Notes: generated by a model from the letters alone, not told the origin. 64,000 nucleotides of DNA from JANNYA01 sp031409855 (GCA_031409855.1 JANNYA010000168.1:1-64000); one strand, 5' to 3'. Numbered from the stretch's first letter, positions 9,106 to 17,157 are shown. Translations and numbers: made by a program.

Positions 9106-9135
9106 ACACCCCGCTCATCGAACCGAACGTGCGGT

Positions 9136-9274
9136 TGGCGATGCGCTGGCGCACTGCGCGCTGGCCGATCCAAACCGCAACTACATCGGTGCCGAAGTGT
9201 ATGCGCCCGGTGTCGGGCACCTTTTACTCGCCATCGAAGCGGCGAATTTGAGCAACGCCCGGATTTATCACGGC
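9136..9274 (+). pseudogene. trmB gene fragment (139 bp fossil copy)
   Basis: These 139 bases align without gaps to 3584-3722 inside intact trmB with 12 differences (about 91% identity). The first 30 and the last 45 bases are identical, and all differences fall in the middle 64 bases. Read in the trmB frame the changes are mostly synonymous; the two replacements (His to Tyr, Ala to Leu) give AEVYAPGVGHLLLAIE, which is closer to typical TrmB. The fragment has no start or end of the gene. It abuts the 3' end of hrpA (stop at 9279) on the other strand. The pattern points to a relic of a second, selectively maintained trmB rather than a decayed local duplicate. Confidence 0.85.
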
Positions 9275-9278
9275 AAAC

Positions 9279-12200
9279 TCACCCACTCAACGCCCGCAAA
9301 CGTTTCACACTCGCCGCTTCTGCCGTTTTCAACTCCGGCGCAAAAATTGAGACGCGGAATTCTTCTAATAGCCAACGCAGCGGCTGATTTTTAGGCGCGT
9401 GACGAGCGTTTTCGATGATGGCCATGAACGGCAGTAGGTCGAGCATTTTTGCTTGATCTTTAATCGGCTCGTTGAACAGCCGCTCCAGACGAATCGCGAT
9501 GGCTTTTAGATAGCGTGGATAGTGCGCAAGTCGGCTCATCGGTATTTCCAAAACAAATTTCGGATAGATCAGCCCGGCTAATTGCGCGCGGATATCGTCT
9601 AGATTTGCTTTGGCGAGACCAATCACCGGCGGCGTTAATTTGCGCCGGATCGCGCTGTGCGCACAGAGGATTTCATCTAACAATGCCGCGGTTTTACCGC
9701 TGTCTGGGCCGAGGTGGGTGCGTGCGTGTTCGCTCAAATGGTGAAAGTCCGCCAATGTGCGCGTACTTGCTGCTAGCTCGCGATTGCCGGAAATTAGACA
9801 AGCCTCAACCAATTCCACGCGCAAATTTTCCGCTGCATCCACGGCGGCGTAAGCCAGCATTGCGGTGCTGCTCAGGCTGGCATTTTTGCGCCAATAGCGC
9901 AATTCATCCGGCAAATGCAGGCGCAACAAGCGGAGCGCGCCCTCCGGGTGATGCGCATTCGCTTCTTCAATGGTGGCGTAGGCGCGCAAGCTGGCGTCAA
10001 CTCCGGTGTCGTGCAGGGCCGGAAACGCCGCGCTGCCATCATCGCTGGTGATTTGTACCGGCAAATCAAACGGCCAGGTTTTAAGCTGATCACGGTTATA
10101 AAGCGCGCCGACTTTCGCCGTGAATGCGGCGCGCGCGGCGGAGCGAAAATTGGCTTGTAATGCGGCGATATCCCGGCCTTCCGTCAAAATTTCGCCAGCC
10201 GGCCCGGTAACCACAATACGCAGCTGCAAATGGTTCGCCAGCGCCGCGCTGTCAAAGTCGGTTTCCGCAAATGCCTCACCGCAAATTTTGCTTAAGAAAC
10301 GCGCGAGTGCGGTTGCCATAGAATAATCCGCAGAAGGTGCTTCGGCTTCTAAAAACGCGCGGGCAAAATCGGGGGCAGGCACCGCCAAACGGCGCAAGTG
10401 TTTCGGCAGCGATTTAATCAGCGCCGCCGCTTTTTCCTCGCGCAGGCCAGGCACTAACCAATCCAATTGTGCCAAGGGCAGGGCGCCGAGTTGCTCCAGC
10501 TTGACCATCGCGGTCACGCCATCGTTCGCGGCGCTGGGATCAAACTGATAGCTCAGCGCCAACTTAAAACCGCCCGCCATTAGCTCATCGGGAAATTCAT
10601 GGCTGAGTGGCGTCGTTAGCAAAATTAAATCATTCACGTGCAGGCGTAAGTTCGCTTCCTGATTGCGCCCAACAGGTGACTTTAGCCAGCTGATAAACGC
10701 CGGGACGCTGCGAATATCCGCCGGTACGCGCGCATCAAACCATTCGGCGATCCCTGATTCAGATTTCAGCAACCCGCGGCGGCGCAGCTTGTCCTCTTTC
10801 GCATGCGCCTCCAGGCGCACGGCGGCGTTGTGCGCAAACAGCCGGTGCGGCGTACTGACTTCGCCACCCGCTAGGGCGTGGCGCAAAAACAACTCACGCG
10901 ACTCAGCCGGGTTGATTAGTTCGTACTGCGCGCGGCGCTTGACATAGACCGTTAGCCCCAGCAGCATGGCGTCGACAAAACACATCACGCGGCCAGCGCG
11001 TTCATCCCAAAACGGGTCGTAATGGCGCTTCTTAATCAGGTGTGCGCCGATTGTTTCTAGCCAAGCGGGTTCAATTTTGGCAACCCCAATCGCCCAGACT
11101 TTTTGCGTGTCTAATAGTGTGTCCGCCATGACCCAGCGCGGGCTGCCTTTGATGGCCGAGCCTGGGAAGATTTGGAATTTGCGCTGGCGCGTGCCTTTGT
11201 AGACGCCTTTTTCGTCATGCTCACCGACTTGGCCAATCAACGCGGTTAACAGCGCGCGATGCAGCGCTTCAAAGCTGGCGCTCTTTTCGTTGCCGGCCCA
11301 ACCCAATTCGCGCGTGGAATTACTCAATTGCTGATGTAAATCGCGCCATTCGCGTAAGCGCATAAAGCTCAAGAAATGATTGCGCGCCCAATCGCGCAGT
11401 TTGCTTTGGCTCAAAGCTTGGCTTTGAAACTGATAGGCATCCCAGAGTTTCAGCCAGCTCATAAAATCACTGCGTTCATCGCTGAACGTGGCATGCGCGG
11501 CGTCCGCACTGCCACGTTTGTCCGCTGGGCGTTCACGCGGGTCTTGAATCGACAAACCGGCGGTCAAAACCAGCATTTCTTTTAGGCAGTTTTCGGACTT
11601 TGCCGCAATCAACATGCGCGCGTAATGCACATCAATCGGCAGCTCGGCCATTTGCCTGCCAAGCTCAGTCAACGTACGTTGTTCCGTGATCGCCCCCAGT
11701 TCGCTCAACACCAAATAGCCATCATTGATCGCGCTGTTATCAGGCGGCTCAACAAAAGGAAAGGCGCGTGGATCGCCCAAATTAAGCCGCAACATGCGCA
11801 ACAGCACGCCGGCAAGTGAGCTGCGCAGTATTTCTGGGTCGGTAAACGCCGGGCGCAGTTGAAAATCTAGCTCTTCATAAAGCCGCACACACACGCCCGC
11901 CGCCACCCGCCCGCAGCGTCCGGCGCGCTGGTTCGCACTGGCTTGGCTGATCGCTTCGATGTGCAGCCGCTCAATTTTCGAGCGCGGCGAATAGCGCGCC
12001 ACCCGCGCGGTGCCGGTGTCAATCACATAGCGGATGCGTGGCACCGTGATCGAGGTTTCCGCGACGTTGGTCGCCAACACAATCCGGCGTTTTGGCCCAG
12101 GCTGGAATACTTTATCTTGCTCGGTGGCGGATAGTCTGGAAAACAGCGTCACGACTTCGGTTTCACGAAAATTGCGCCGCTCTATCGCCGCTTGCGCATC

Positions 12201-13118
12201 GCGAATTTCACGTTCGCCCGGAAAGAACACGAGCACATCGCCGCCAATCGAATTCGGCGTCTCGCGGTTAAGTTCTTCAATCGCGGCAATAATGGCGGAA
12301 GGCTGCGCGCGTTCGTTGCGCTCATCCTCGTCGCCAGAAATCGGGCGATAGCGCAGCTCTACCGGAAAGCCACGGCCTTCCACGGTAAACACCGGCGCGT
12401 TGTTGAAATGCGCAGAAAAGCGCGCGGTATCAATGGTGGCTGAGGTAATAATGACTTTCAAATCCGGCCGCTTCGGCAGCAGCTTTTTGATAAAGCCCAG
12501 CAGAAAATCGATGTTGAGTGAGCGCTCATGCGCTTCATCAATAATCAGCGTGTCATAGTTGGCCAAATTCCGATCAGACTGCGTTTCCGCGAGCAAAATG
12601 CCGTCGGTCATGAACTTAATCAACGTCGAATCGCCGACCGCTTCGGTAAACCGCACCTGCCAACCCACCACGCCGCCCAGTTCGCAGTTCAACTCTTGCG
12701 CAACCCGTTTAGCGACCGTTTTTGCGGCGATCCGGCGTGGCTGGGTACAACCGATCATGCCCAGAATTCCACGCCCGGCGCTTAAACACAGCTTTGGCAA
12801 CTGCGTGGTTTTACCCGAGCCGGTTTCGCCCGCAACTATGACCACTTGATTGCGCGTTATCGCCTGGATTAATTCATCGGCATAGGCTTGAATCGGCAGG
12901 GCTTCGTCGATGCTGATTTTGGGTACACGCGCCTTGCGCGAGTCGACCAGCGCTTTGGCCTTATCGAAGTCTGCTTGGAAGCGAACGCGATCAGTGTGAT
13001 CCACGGCCAGATTTTGCACACGCTGCCAAGTGCTGCGGAGGCGGTGTTGTAGGCGGATTGGGATTAGATGGAATGCGGGGCGAACAATCGCTTTGTCGCG
13101 CAGCACAGGTTCAGACAT
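9279..13118 (-). CDS. hrpA: ATP-dependent RNA helicase HrpA
   Basis: A 1279-residue DEAH-box helicase. Visible motifs: Walker A GETGSGKTT (97-105), TQPRRIAA, DEAH (194-197), SAT (about 226-228), then the helicase C-terminal half with VLATNVAETSITV and QRAGRCGRVAAG. The helicase-associated and OB-fold regions follow, and a long C-terminal domain of unknown detail typical of bacterial HrpA is present. The length matches the ~1300-residue family. HrpA acts on RNA in the cytoplasm; in E. coli it is linked to mRNA processing and rescue of stalled ribosomes. The N-terminus overlaps the upstream small gene by 8 nt, so they are probably translated from one message. Its stop lies 5 bp beyond the trmB relic. 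Confidence 0.97.
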   Translation of the reverse strand: MSEPVLRDKAIVRPAFHLIPIRLQHRLRSTWQRVQNLAVDHTDRVRFQADFDKAKALVDSRKARVPKISIDEALPIQAYADELIQAITRNQVVIVAGETGSGKTTQLPKLCLSAGRGILGMIGCTQPRRIAAKTVAKRVAQELNCELGGVVGWQVRFTEAVGDSTLIKFMTDGILLAETQSDRNLANYDTLIIDEAHERSLNIDFLLGFIKKLLPKRPDLKVIITSATIDTARFSAHFNNAPVFTVEGRGFPVELRYRPISGDEDERNERAQPSAIIAAIEELNRETPNSIGGDVLVFFPGEREIRDAQAAIERRNFRETEVVTLFSRLSATEQDKVFQPGPKRRIVLATNVAETSITVPRIRYVIDTGTARVARYSPRSKIERLHIEAISQASANQRAGRCGRVAAGVCVRLYEELDFQLRPAFTDPEILRSSLAGVLLRMLRLNLGDPRAFPFVEPPDNSAINDGYLVLSELGAITEQRTLTELGRQMAELPIDVHYARMLIAAKSENCLKEMLVLTAGLSIQDPRERPADKRGSADAAHATFSDERSDFMSWLKLWDAYQFQSQALSQSKLRDWARNHFLSFMRLREWRDLHQQLSNSTRELGWAGNEKSASFEALHRALLTALIGQVGEHDEKGVYKGTRQRKFQIFPGSAIKGSPRWVMADTLLDTQKVWAIGVAKIEPAWLETIGAHLIKKRHYDPFWDERAGRVMCFVDAMLLGLTVYVKRRAQYELINPAESRELFLRHALAGGEVSTPHRLFAHNAAVRLEAHAKEDKLRRRGLLKSESGIAEWFDARVPADIRSVPAFISWLKSPVGRNQEANLRLHVNDLILLTTPLSHEFPDELMAGGFKLALSYQFDPSAANDGVTAMVKLEQLGALPLAQLDWLVPGLREEKAAALIKSLPKHLRRLAVPAPDFARAFLEAEAPSADYSMATALARFLSKICGEAFAETDFDSAALANHLQLRIVVTGPAGEILTEGRDIAALQANFRSAARAAFTAKVGALYNRDQLKTWPFDLPVQITSDDGSAAFPALHDTGVDASLRAYATIEEANAHHPEGALRLLRLHLPDELRYWRKNASLSSTAMLAYAAVDAAENLRVELVEACLISGNRELAASTRTLADFHHLSEHARTHLGPDSGKTAALLDEILCAHSAIRRKLTPPVIGLAKANLDDIRAQLAGLIYPKFVLEIPMSRLAHYPRYLKAIAIRLERLFNEPIKDQAKMLDLLPFMAIIENARHAPKNQPLRWLLEEFRVSIFAPELKTAEAASVKRLRALSG

Positions 13119-13314
13119 TCATTAAACCCGCACCAAATTCTTTGCAAAGGCGCTCAATCAACTCACGCTCATGATTCAAAAGTTGCGTTTGGTCGACAAA
13201 GCGCCAGTTTCGCTCGTACAGTGCAAAGGCTTCATGATCTGCCAAAGTATCTTCCTTGCGCATGTTCCAGGCGATCAAACGAAGTTGCGGGAAATTGTGT
13301 AGGTGAATGGTCAT
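13111..13314 (-). CDS. Small conserved hypothetical protein upstream of hrpA
   Basis: A 67-residue protein starting at the ATG at 13314, two codons inside a longer frame opened by TTG. It contains LRLIAWN, then EAFALYERNWRFVD and a C-terminal ELIERLCKEFGAGLMNV. This compact ALYERNWRFVD-type pattern is familiar from small proteobacterial proteins often found next to toxin-antitoxin or nucleotidyltransferase genes, but I cannot name the family. Its 3' end overlaps hrpA by 8 nt, and another small gene precedes it, so the trio may be one transcript. There is no signal peptide, membrane segment or metal-binding motif. Confidence 0.65.
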   Translation of the reverse strand: MTIHLHNFPQLRLIAWNMRKEDTLADHEAFALYERNWRFVDQTQLLNHERELIERLCKEFGAGLMNV

Positions 13315-13329
13315 GGCCAAAACTTTGTA

Positions 13330-13533
13330 CTAAAAACCAATAACTCGACCTTTTGTATCAAACTTCGGAGGTGCATCGTCAAAGTTGAAAACCGAATATT
13401 CGGGCGGCAAGTTGGCTAAATCATCCAGTTGCCCCTCCATACAACCAAACAGGCTTGGCTTTTTCAATTCAGCGTTGGATTTTTCTACGCGGCTCGGCGC
13501 AATGCCACGCTTTGAAGAAATTTTTGATTTCAT
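13330..13533 (-). CDS. Small antitoxin-like protein
   Basis: A 67-residue protein from the ATG at 13533. The N-terminus is basic (KSKISSKRG) and the middle reads KKPSLFGCMEGQLDDLANLPP, resembling the toxin-wrapping tail of Phd/AbrB-type antitoxins (usually a (K/R)-x-x-FG-x-x-(K/E)G-x-(I/L) pattern followed by acidic residues). The frame is open further upstream to 13623, but that extension is Cys/Arg-rich and overlaps the REP element, so it was left out. It lies 15 nt before the next small gene. No recognisable toxin such as PIN, RelE or Fic is present nearby, so a toxin-antitoxin role is only a suggestion. Confidence 0.5.
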   Translation of the reverse strand: MKSKISSKRGIAPSRVEKSNAELKKPSLFGCMEGQLDDLANLPPEYSVFNFDDAPPKFDTKGRVIGF

Positions 13534-13600
13534 AACCGACGCGCGCTGCTCTTGTGACGAGGCTAAATTATGCCGTAGTTTTGGTCTGCAGCATGCGGCA

Positions 13601-13833
13601 AAACATTTCCCGATTAGCGCCAATCCTCAGTGTGCATGGTTCGTCATCCCCGCGAACGCGGGGATCCAGGGGCGGTGACGACAGAAATTGTTTTGTAAAA
13701 AGCTTTGGGAAACAGGAATCCGGGCTTTTGAAAATATGATGCAAGCAAGCGCATTCCCATTCTCCCTGGATTCCCGCGTTCGCGGGAATGACGATTTGGT
13801 GTTGCTGAGGATTGACGCTAATCAGGAAACATT
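13601..13833. repeat. REP-pair element (REPIN/MITE-like), ~230 bp
   Basis: Two REP palindromes in opposite orientation, 13642-13669 (core CCCCGCGAACGCGGGG) and 13766-13793 (core TTCCCGCGTTCGCGGGAA). The inverted match extends outward on both sides: 13601-13630 pairs with about 13804-13833 as an imperfect inverted repeat ending in CAATCCTCAG. Each arm is therefore ~69 bp around a ~96-bp unique centre. A single copy of the same REP occurs at 51171-51198. This is a non-autonomous mobile repeat; no RAYT transposase gene is in the window. Confidence 0.8.
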
Positions 13834-13896
13834 TAGGAGGCGCACGGAACATATTTCTTGCATACCTACCACCGATGCTACTTAACTTTCTGAAGA

Positions 13897-14004
13897 GGTG
13901 GCCCCTGCCAGCAGCACTCCGCGCTTGTTCAATCACTACCGTTGCTGCCTTCCGGCCCTGGCGGGGTTCGCAATCTAGCAACGCGAAGGTACCGGCAGAG
14001 GCCA
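13897..14004 (-). ncRNA. ffs: Signal recognition particle RNA (4.5S type)
   Basis: On the minus strand the sequence has the conserved SRP RNA domain IV: GCCAGGGCCGGAAGGCAGCA, with the GGAA tetraloop and the asymmetric Ffh-binding loop. The two ends pair (GGCCTCTGCC at the 5' side with GGCAGGGGCC at the 3' side) to form the long hairpin. The length of ~107 nt is that of the bacterial small form. It works with Ffh to deliver membrane proteins. The 5' end lies ~65 nt downstream of tRNA-Ser on the same strand, so both may come from one primary transcript. The ends are estimated from base pairing. Confidence 0.93.
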
Positions 14005-14069
14005 TAGAAAGCATGCGTGTAACTTTGCGGGTGGTACTAAAAACTTTTCAGCTCACAAATCTTGCGATC

Positions 14070-14160
14070 TGGCGGAGAAAGAGGGATTCGAACCCTCGGT
14101 ACGGGATTACCGTACACACACTTTCCAGGCGTGCGCCTTAAACCGCTCGGCCATCTCTCC
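14070..14160 (-). tRNA. tRNA-Ser (anticodon GGA)
   Basis: A 91-nt class II tRNA read on the minus strand. The acceptor begins GGAGAGATGGC and ends with an encoded CCA. The anticodon loop reads CTGGAAA with anticodon GGA (codons UCC/UCU). The long variable arm (GTGTACGG...CCGTAC) is typical of serine tRNAs, and the T-arm has GGTTCGAATCC. Confidence 0.96.
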
Positions 14161-14287
14161 ACACCCCGCCGCTTGCGCGTCGGGTCGTGAACTATAGCCG
14201 CAGTACGCGTACTTCACAACCTAGGCCATATAAAATGCACGGCCCACTGTTTATGTTGCAAATGTTGGTTTAACCCAGGGCGTCAAG

Positions 14288-15739
14288 TTGGTACGCTTGC
14301 AAGTCAAACTTCTTGGGCAGCAAACCTTGACCAAAAGCCTCGCGCTCATTGTTGACGACGAACCCGCGCTGTTAGACACCATGACCCTCACGCTGATTCG
14401 CATGGGCCTTGCTGTGGAAACCGCAATGACCGTTGCGGACGCGAAATTAAAGCTAACGCGGCAGAAGTTTGATTTATGTTTCACCGACATGCGTTTACCC
14501 GATGGTTCTGGCCTGGAACTCGTTACACATATAAGTAAGGACTTCCCTGATACGCCGGTGGCGATGATTACCGCCTATGGCAATCAGGAAGCAGCCGTCA
14601 ATGCGCTCAAAGCCGGTGCCTTTGATTTTGTCAGCAAACCGGTTGATTTAAGCCAAATCCGAGCCTTGGTGGGTAGTGCGCTAAAATTGCGGGAAACACG
14701 GCCCGCCCTAGTAACCAACACGCGTAGCCCAGAAAAGTCAGATTTGCCCCAAGCCGAGGCAAAAGCTGACGTTAAATTGCCACAGCTGCTTGGCGAATCC
14801 GACGCCATCTTAGAAGTGCGCGGCAAAATCGCCAAACTCGCGCGTAGCCAAGCGCCGGTCCACATCGCCGGCGAATCCGGCGTCGGCAAAGAATTGGCGG
14901 CACACGCCATTCACGACGGCGGCCCGCGTGCCGGTGGCCCGTTTATACCGGTCAACTGCGGCGCAATTCCTTCGGAGTTAATGGAAAGCGAGTTTTTCGG
15001 CCACAAAAAAGGCAGCTTTACTGGCGCAACCGCCGATAAAGACGGCTTATTTAAGGCGGCAAGCGGCGGCACACTGTTTTTAGATGAAGTCGCCGAACTG
15101 CCCATGCACATGCAGGTCAAGCTGCTGCGTGTGCTGCAAGAAAAATGCGTGCGCCCGATTGGTGCCACGGCAGAAGTCCCGGTCGACGTTCGGCTACTGA
15201 GTGCCACGCATAAAGATTTATCAAAATTAGTGGATGCTGGGCAGTTCCGGCAAGATTTGTACTATCGCATCAACGTAATTGAGCTGAAAATCCCGGCGCT
15301 GCGTGAACGTGGACGCGATGTGGCACTTTTGGCTGAGCATTTTCTGACGCGTTTGGCAAACGAATGGACAATCACCAAACCAACTCTGTCTGCGCACGCA
15401 AAAGAAGAGCTTAACCGCTATGATTTTCCAGGCAATGTACGCGAGCTACAAAACGTACTTGAGCGTGCCGTCGCGTTAAGTGAAAACGACACCATTGAAG
15501 CGCACGACCTACAATTGCGCCCCAGAACCGGCATGCAGCCCAGCGTTCCTGCCGATGCCGAAGCCGCGTTACGATTAAAAAACAGCTTGGGCCTGATGGA
15601 AAAAGTTGAGGAACTCGAACGCGACACCCTTCTCAAAGCACTTGAAGACACGCGCTGGAACCGCACGGCGGCAGCGAAGAAACTCAATATTACTTTTCGC
15701 GCTATGCGTTACCGCTTGAAAAAGTTAGGGATCGAGTAG
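14288..15739 (+). CDS. pilR: Sigma-54-dependent response regulator PilR
   Basis: A 483-residue NtrC-family activator of type IV pilin transcription. The receiver has the acidic pair (IVDDEPALLD), the phospho-acceptor in FTDMRLPDGSG and the conserved Lys in VSKPVD. The AAA+ domain has GESGVGKE (Walker A), the sigma-54 contact loop GSFTGA (Ser in place of the usual first Ala), GGTLFLDEVAELP and the GNVRELQN region. The C-terminal Fis-like HTH ends with RWNRTAAAKKLNITFRAMRY, characteristic of PilR. No ATG fits; the TTG at 14288 with AGGG 7 nt upstream is the best start. No pilS sensor gene precedes it: the neighbour is tRNA-Ser. Two sigma-54-type promoters lie in front of the two pilin genes downstream, fitting its role. 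Confidence 0.9.
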   Translation: MVRLQVKLLGQQTLTKSLALIVDDEPALLDTMTLTLIRMGLAVETAMTVADAKLKLTRQKFDLCFTDMRLPDGSGLELVTHISKDFPDTPVAMITAYGNQEAAVNALKAGAFDFVSKPVDLSQIRALVGSALKLRETRPALVTNTRSPEKSDLPQAEAKADVKLPQLLGESDAILEVRGKIAKLARSQAPVHIAGESGVGKELAAHAIHDGGPRAGGPFIPVNCGAIPSELMESEFFGHKKGSFTGATADKDGLFKAASGGTLFLDEVAELPMHMQVKLLRVLQEKCVRPIGATAEVPVDVRLLSATHKDLSKLVDAGQFRQDLYYRINVIELKIPALRERGRDVALLAEHFLTRLANEWTITKPTLSAHAKEELNRYDFPGNVRELQNVLERAVALSENDTIEAHDLQLRPRTGMQPSVPADAEAALRLKNSLGLMEKVEELERDTLLKALEDTRWNRTAAAKKLNITFRAMRYRLKKLGIE

Positions 15740-15803
15740 TTGCAATCCGTTCAGCAACTGTTGGGCAAAAACTGACGTTAACAGGGCAAAAAGAGGTCAC
15801 TTT

Positions 15804-16541
15804 ATGACGCGATGGAAGGCAGCAGGAATTCACTTTTCGATTAGTTTGATGATTGGCATTGCGGCGTTTTGCCTGCTGTATTTTGTCTATTACCCGCAGC
15901 CGTACTTTGTCGCCGCAGGCGCGAGCGTGCTGGTTCTGCTTTTACTGGGCGTGGATGTCGTATTAGGGCCACTTCTGACGCTAATTGTATTTAAAAGTGG
16001 CAAAAAAACGCTCAAGTTTGATCTTGCCGTTATTGCGATCATGCAGACAATAGCCCTCGTTTACGGCTTGCACGTCGTTTGGAGCGCCCGCCCGGTATTT
16101 GTGTTGGCCGTCGTTGATCGCCTAGAGATCATCTATCCAGGTGCAATTGATGCAAAGCAGTTTGCGCTGGCGGCTTTCCCGGAGTTTAACGCTGAGCCGC
16201 GCTTTGGGCCCGTGTTTGGAATTACCCGCCGTCCTAAGGCCGGTTCAGAGCAGATGGAAATTATTGAATCGTCGCTTGCCGGCGTTGATATTCAGTACTT
16301 CCCAAAATTTTTCATGCCTGCCACCCCAGCGGCACTGAAAACATTTTTATTGCATGCCAAAAGGGTTGATGATTTGCCCAGCAAGGCGCGAAAACTCGCG
16401 GAAGCCTATGTCACCCTCCACCAACTCAAAGGTGAGATTGTCGCAATCCCGATGCAGGGCCGCGCCGCTGAATTTACTGTATTGTTTGATCTTGACACTG
16501 GCAAACTCTTAACTGCGTTGCCCGCCGGGGCGTGGGACTAG
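15804..16541 (+). CDS. Type IV pilin accessory protein (TfpZ/TfpX family)
   Basis: A 245-residue inner-membrane protein. It begins with RWKAAGIHFSISL and a first membrane helix, followed by two or three further hydrophobic helices, with the family signature GVDVVLGPLLTLIVF at about residues 49-63. The remaining ~150 residues are probably periplasmic. In Pseudomonas aeruginosa such proteins are encoded directly beside particular pilin alleles and modulate pilin assembly; here it lies just upstream of two pilin genes. A ribosome-binding site (AGAGG) precedes the ATG. It lies between pilR and the pilins. Confidence 0.88.
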   Translation: MTRWKAAGIHFSISLMIGIAAFCLLYFVYYPQPYFVAAGASVLVLLLLGVDVVLGPLLTLIVFKSGKKTLKFDLAVIAIMQTIALVYGLHVVWSARPVFVLAVVDRLEIIYPGAIDAKQFALAAFPEFNAEPRFGPVFGITRRPKAGSEQMEIIESSLAGVDIQYFPKFFMPATPAALKTFLLHAKRVDDLPSKARKLAEAYVTLHQLKGEIVAIPMQGRAAEFTVLFDLDTGKLLTALPAGAWD

Positions 16542-16553
16542 CCCAAACGAACA

Positions 16554-16569
16554 TGGCTCGATTCTTGCC
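16554..16569 (+). promoter_or_regulatory. Sigma-54 (-24/-12) promoter of the first pilin gene
   Basis: TGGCTCGATTCTTGCC has GG and GC at the -24/-12 spacing of the consensus TGGCAC-N5-TTGCW, with one change in the -24 box. It ends 29 bp before the ATG at 16599. The second pilin has an almost identical element (17142-17157), and the sigma-54 activator PilR is encoded just upstream. Confidence 0.7.
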
Positions 16570-16598
16570 GGTGACCCCGTTGGTCATGGAGAATACCG

Positions 16599-17126
16599 AT
16601 GCGTAGCACTGGATTTACCCTTATTGAATTGATGATCGTCATCGCGATCATCGGTATTTTGGCGGCAATTGCCTTGCCAGCGTATCAAAATTACGTAATA
16701 CGCACTAAAGTAAGTGAAGTGTTAGTTGGCTGTGGTAATGTCAAAACCTTACTCAGCGAAGCCTTCCAAATCTCAAGTGTCCGAGGCTTAACGCAAGCGG
16801 CCATTGTTTATAATGCCCTGCCGCCCGCAGAAAAACGATCTAAGTTTATAGATGGTATTGTCATAACGGAGGATGATCCATGGGATATTCGGTGCGCGCT
16901 CAGTGCAACCACTGGCAACGGAATTCCGACCATTCTTAATGGCAACTACATCACGTTGACGCCAAACGTACAAAGGGTTAGACCAGCTGCAACAGGTCCA
17001 GGATCCGTCGGCGCAATCGATTGGGCGTGTGCCTCTGAATCTACAATTACCGCAACTGCCCGGGGCCTCACCAGCGCGGTGCTTGGCACCTTGCCGGCCA
17101 AGTACGCGCCTTCGGAGTGCCGCTGA
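16599..17126 (+). CDS. Type IV major-type pilin (first of two)
   Basis: A 175-residue prepilin. The leader is only five residues, MRSTG, followed by F+1 and E+5 in FTLIELMIVIAIIGILAAIALPAYQNY, the class IVa pilin signature. The C-terminal region holds the D-region pair of cysteines (DWAC and PSECR) that close the disulfide loop; the last residues LPAKYAPSECR are shared with the second pilin. It has its own sigma-54-type promoter 30 bp upstream. It is similar to the second pilin at both ends but differs in the middle, including two extra cysteines near residues 45 and 97. It may be an alternative major subunit or a co-assembled variant. Confidence 0.93.
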   Translation: MRSTGFTLIELMIVIAIIGILAAIALPAYQNYVIRTKVSEVLVGCGNVKTLLSEAFQISSVRGLTQAAIVYNALPPAEKRSKFIDGIVITEDDPWDIRCALSATTGNGIPTILNGNYITLTPNVQRVRPAATGPGSVGAIDWACASESTITATARGLTSAVLGTLPAKYAPSECR

Positions 17127-17141
17127 ATTCCCGGCCATGCT

Positions 17142-17157
17142 TGGCACGATACTTGAA
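17142..17157 (+). promoter_or_regulatory. Sigma-54 (-24/-12) promoter of the second pilin gene
   Basis: TGGCACGATACTTGAA matches the -24 box perfectly and the -12 box at TTG, with A in place of C. It lies in the 106-bp gap between the pilin genes, 75 bp before the ATG at 17233. It differs from the first pilin's element at only four of 16 positions. Confidence 0.75.

Noticed and set aside
9074..9394. Plus-strand 106-codon frame that contains TrmB-like sequence
   Set aside because: It joins antisense of a regulator tail, a trmB fragment and antisense of hrpA; a chimera of debris, not a gene.
13642..13793. Palindromic repeats as a possible CRISPR array
   Set aside because: Only two opposed copies, no regular spacers and no cas genes; the third copy is 37 kb away. 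They are REP elements.
13568..14014. Minus-strand 148-codon frame
   Set aside because: It runs through the SRP RNA gene and the REP-pair element, so it cannot be a real protein gene.
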